Assembly (NCBI RefSeq): GCF_900104055.1
Contig: NZ_FNJQ01000009.1
Coordinates: 19,450 to 83,449, forward strand
DNA from: Pseudoselenomonas ruminantium
GTDB taxonomy: Bacteria; Bacillota; Negativicutes; Selenomonadales; Selenomonadaceae
Reading direction: 5' to 3'
DNA length: 64,000 bases
Within the stretch, counting starts at the first letter, position 1, and each line of letters starts with the position of its first letter. The notes beneath the pieces were generated by a model. The model was given only the letters and a program-made list of their open reading frames with translations, made no database searches and was not told the origin of the DNA. Both the position numbers and the translations under genes were made by a program. This document shows, piece by piece, positions 63,594-64,000 of the stretch.

Positions 63594-64000
63594 CCCCTAA
63601 CTTTAGTTATGGGGATATAAGGCGTGTCCACCGAATTTACGTAAGTAATTGAAGGTGGACAATTACTTTTTAACTTGTTTGTAGTATAATTTTTGTAGAA
63701 AGGAAGTGAGAGAATGGACAAGTACACAATGGGCTTCAAATTCAGAATATATCCGAACCATGCCCAGCAAGAACTAATTAACCGTACTCTGGGCTGTTGC
63801 CGATTTGTGTTCAATCATTTTCTCGCCATCCGTAGAGATGAATGGACTGCAAACCATAAGTCTGTAACCTACAATCAGACCAGTGCCATGCTGACGGACT
63901 TGAAAAGGTATGAAGAGTATAGCTGGCTGAAAGAGGTAGACAGCATGGCATTACAGGAGTCTTTGAAGAATCTCGACACAGCATACCAGAATTTCTTCAA
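63594..64000 (+). mobile_element. Left part of an IS200/IS605-family element
   Basis: CCCCTAAC-TTTA-GTTATGGGG (63594-63614) is a subterminal hairpin with one bulge, as expected at the left end of IS605-type elements. A second inverted repeat GTCCACC/GGTGGAC lies at 63626-63660. tnpB follows. The element runs out of the window; no tnpA is present on this side. Exact left end not determined. Confidence 0.65.
63714..64000 (+). CDS. tnpB: TnpB / IS605 OrfB, RNA-guided nuclease (N-terminal part)
   Basis: About 95 residues before the window ends. [38 protein letters not shown] and [20 protein letters not shown] are classical N-terminal OrfB (helix-turn-helix plus wedge) motifs. ATG follows AAAGGAAGTGAGAG; TATAAT at 63685-63690 is a likely -10. 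The RuvC and zinc-finger parts lie outside, so activity cannot be judged. Confidence 0.9.
   Translation, partial: MDKYTMGFKFRIYPNHAQQELINRTLGCCRFVFNHFLAIRRDEWTANHKSVTYNQTSAMLTDLKRYEEYSWLKEVDSMALQESLKNLDTAYQNFF

Noticed and set aside
63530..63814. Longer 124-codon protein containing the Fst toxin
   Set aside because: The upstream part overlaps the IS end and tnpB in antisense and has no coding character; the strong ribosome site points to the GTG at 63529.

Overview
The window looks like chromosome of a Selenomonas-type bacterium (Negativicutes: Firmicutes with an outer membrane). Gene content and order are Firmicute-like: recR-bofA, glgC/glgD, a TPP-riboswitch thiC, and many TTG/GTG starts behind strong AGGAGG-type ribosome sites. 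At the same time there are two beta-barrel outer-membrane porins (one with an SLH domain), periplasmic multihaem cytochrome and many Sec/Tat exported proteins. The beta-glucan-degrading genes fit a gut or rumen lifestyle. The species is inferred, not proven.

Layout. 0-7.5 kb: end of the division/cell-wall cluster (mraY-murD-murG-murC-ddl-ftsQ-ftsZ), without ftsW, murB or ftsA. 7.5-9 kb: tRNA-Tyr and tRNA-Met, a Tat-type amidase and a small membrane protein. 9.3-21.4 kb: a six-gene glycogen cluster (glgC, glgD, glgP, glgB with a lysine-rich tail, glgA, and a GH13-GH77 fusion). 21.6-26.2 kb: guaA, SRP RNA, dnaX and an RpiR regulator. 26.5-34.2 kb: a beta-glucan locus (PTS IIC, porin, PTS IIB, PTS IIA, GH1 6-phospho-beta-glucosidase, secreted GH16 and GH9). 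This is a full path from polymer outside the cell to phosphorylated sugar inside. 34.2-37.2 kb: a zinc-ribbon membrane protein, ybaB, recR, bofA. 37.4-42.5 kb: five exported proteins, three of them with FlgT/LPP20-like domains. 42.5-49.5 kb: hydG, a 608-bp inverted-repeat element, a ROK kinase, a five-haem cytochrome divergent from a Tat flavoprotein, and an SLH porin. 49.6-52.6 kb: PucR-type regulator plus a two-component pair. 52.6-54.2 kb: thiC. 54.3-55 kb: an exported RelA/SpoT-like protein. 55-59.4 kb: a molybdenum-cofactor operon behind a probable Moco riboswitch. 59.5-63.2 kb: a solitary hook gene flgE, an M48 protease and an inverted, broken flgE copy. 63.2-64 kb: an Fst-type toxin-antitoxin locus and the start of an IS605-type tnpB.

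The most noteworthy items are: the exported (p)ppGpp-synthetase-fold protein; a dispersed hairpin family (three copies) that shares an arm signature with the 608-bp element at 44.0-44.65 kb; the uncharacterised exported five-gene operon; the Fst type I toxin locus, with a direct-repeat antisense arrangement visible in the sequence; and the histone-H1-like tail on the glycogen branching enzyme. All calls come from reading the sequence and from knowledge of protein and RNA families; no searches were run.
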